This document shows, piece by piece, positions 6,682 through 6,866 of a DNA stretch of 6,866 nucleotides. This stretch comes from an uncultured Legionella sp. GTDB taxonomy: Bacteria; Pseudomonadota; Gammaproteobacteria; Legionellales; Legionellaceae. Within the stretch, counting starts at the first letter, position 1, and each line of letters begins with the position of its first letter. Below the pieces are notes generated by a model, which saw only the letters and a list, made by a program, of their open reading frames with translations, searched no databases and was not told where the DNA came from. The translations under genes were made by a program, and so were the position numbers. The DNA lies in contig CAISKC010000125.1 of assembly GCA_903885895.1 (NCBI GenBank), positions 1 through 6,866 on the forward strand. The letters run 5' to 3'.

Positions 6682-6798
6682 ATGCACGCTATACCGGAAA
6701 TCTCGTCACATCAGCGGACTAGTTCCACATCAGGTTTAGGACTTTTTTCGGTTAAGTCCGTATACTGCTGTAAATTCAAGATGAGCAAGAAGTATTAG
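6682..6798 (+). CDS. Possible small protein, 38 aa, unknown function
   Basis: An ATG at 6682 is preceded by GGAGA (6672-6676) with 5-nt spacing, a good Shine-Dalgarno arrangement, and the frame runs 38 codons to TAG at 6796-6798. The peptide is Ser/Thr-rich in its middle (RTSSTSG, residues 12-18) and ends in a basic tail after a Cys-Cys pair (YCCKFK at 28-33, SKKY at the end). It has no membrane helix or signal peptide. In-frame ATGs at 6670 and 6676 lack a ribosome site. It lies 64 bp ahead of the next gene in the same direction, so it could be a leader peptide, a small secreted or modified peptide, or no gene at all. I do not recognise it. Confidence 0.3.
   Translation: MHAIPEISSHQRTSSTSGLGLFSVKSVYCCKFKMSKKY
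6739..6759 (+). other. Hairpin GGACTT / AAGTCC inside the small ORF
   Basis: A perfect 6-bp stem (6739-6744 with 6754-6759) encloses a 9-nt loop. A second copy of GGACT at 6716-6720 could compete for the same AAGTCC strand, giving two mutually exclusive pairings. No T-run follows, so it is not an intrinsic terminator. A role in attenuation is speculative. Confidence 0.25.
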
Positions 6799-6849
6799 CG
6801 TCATCGTTAAAATTCGGTACTATTGAGTTGCGAAACAACAATAAAAACC

Positions 6850-6855
6850 GAGGAG
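6850..6855 (+). promoter_or_regulatory. Strong ribosome binding site GAGGAG for the next gene
   Basis: GAGGAG lies 7 nt before the ATG at 6863, near-ideal complementarity and spacing to the 16S rRNA 3' end. It contrasts with the giant gene, which has none. Confidence 0.75.
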
Positions 6856-6862
6856 ATTAGCG

Positions 6863-6866
6863 ATGA
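6863..6866 (+). CDS. Start of the next gene, cut by the window end
   Basis: Only the ATG (6863-6865) and one further base are in the window. The call rests on the strong GAGGAG ribosome site at ideal spacing. The product cannot be judged. The gene shares direction with the giant gene, but the roughly 390-bp gap makes a separate transcript more likely than a tight operon. Confidence 0.6.

Larger units (their letters stand above)
6476..6862. other. Intergenic region, mostly without assignable content
   Basis: These 387 bp separate the giant gene from the next start codon. I find no tRNA or rRNA, no insertion-sequence ends, no CRISPR repeats, and no GC-rich hairpin plus T-run that would make a good terminator for the giant gene. 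What is visible is a C6 run at 6542-6547, a 14-bp AT-rich palindrome (6565-6578), a possible 38-codon ORF (6682-6798) and a hairpin within it. A promoter for the next gene should lie here, but the best -35/-10 pair I can see (TTGTTT at 6582-6587, TACCAT at 6605-6610, 17-bp spacer) is weak. Confidence 0.5.

Noticed and set aside
6586..6798. A longer version of the small ORF beginning at TTG 6586 (70 codons).
   Set aside because: No ribosome site precedes the TTG, the added residues look like random AT-rich sequence, and the ATG at 6682 has a good Shine-Dalgarno sequence.
6578..6809. Three copies of ATCGTT (6578, 6656, 6804) as a possible spaced regulatory repeat.
   Set aside because: Six-base matches with irregular spacing are expected by chance, and the flanks are not conserved between copies.

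Overview
The window is AT-rich and holds one very large plus-strand gene (38-6475, 2145 aa), about 390 bp of mostly non-coding sequence, and the first codon of a second plus-strand gene. The base composition and the protein style (LRR plus Sel1 repeats plus enzymatic modules in one soluble giant protein) suggest a gammaproteobacterial intracellular bacterium of the Legionella/Legionellales type. That placement is inference: no marker gene is present.

The giant protein reads as a chain of modules. From the N-terminus these are leucine-rich repeats (about 100-220), a Pro-rich linker, a papain-like cysteine-protease-like segment (about 277-445, with Cys319, His403 and Asp419), a helical stretch (about 450-620), a tract of AAA-like segments with ruined ATP-binding motifs (about 620-1110), two intact AAA+ ATPase modules (P-loops at 1214-1221 and 1485-1492), Sel1/TPR-like helical repeats (about 1697-1884), a basic Ser/Thr-rich linker, and a small alpha/beta C-terminal domain (about 2020-2145). 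The intact ATPases resemble the MoxR/AAA_5/midasin class. Adding up to four degenerate copies upstream gives a possible six-segment single chain, the organisation known in dynein, midasin and RNF213. No signal peptide or membrane segment is evident. The most economical guess is a secreted (Dot/Icm-type) effector that couples an ATP-driven motor to a protease-like domain, with LRR and Sel1 repeats binding the target. Secretion and activity are not shown by the sequence.

Downstream (6476-6862) there is no convincing Rho-independent terminator. The interval contains a 14-bp palindrome, a possible 38-codon small ORF with a good Shine-Dalgarno sequence, a hairpin inside that ORF, and a strong Shine-Dalgarno sequence just before an ATG at 6863. 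The last marks the start of the next gene, which runs off the window.
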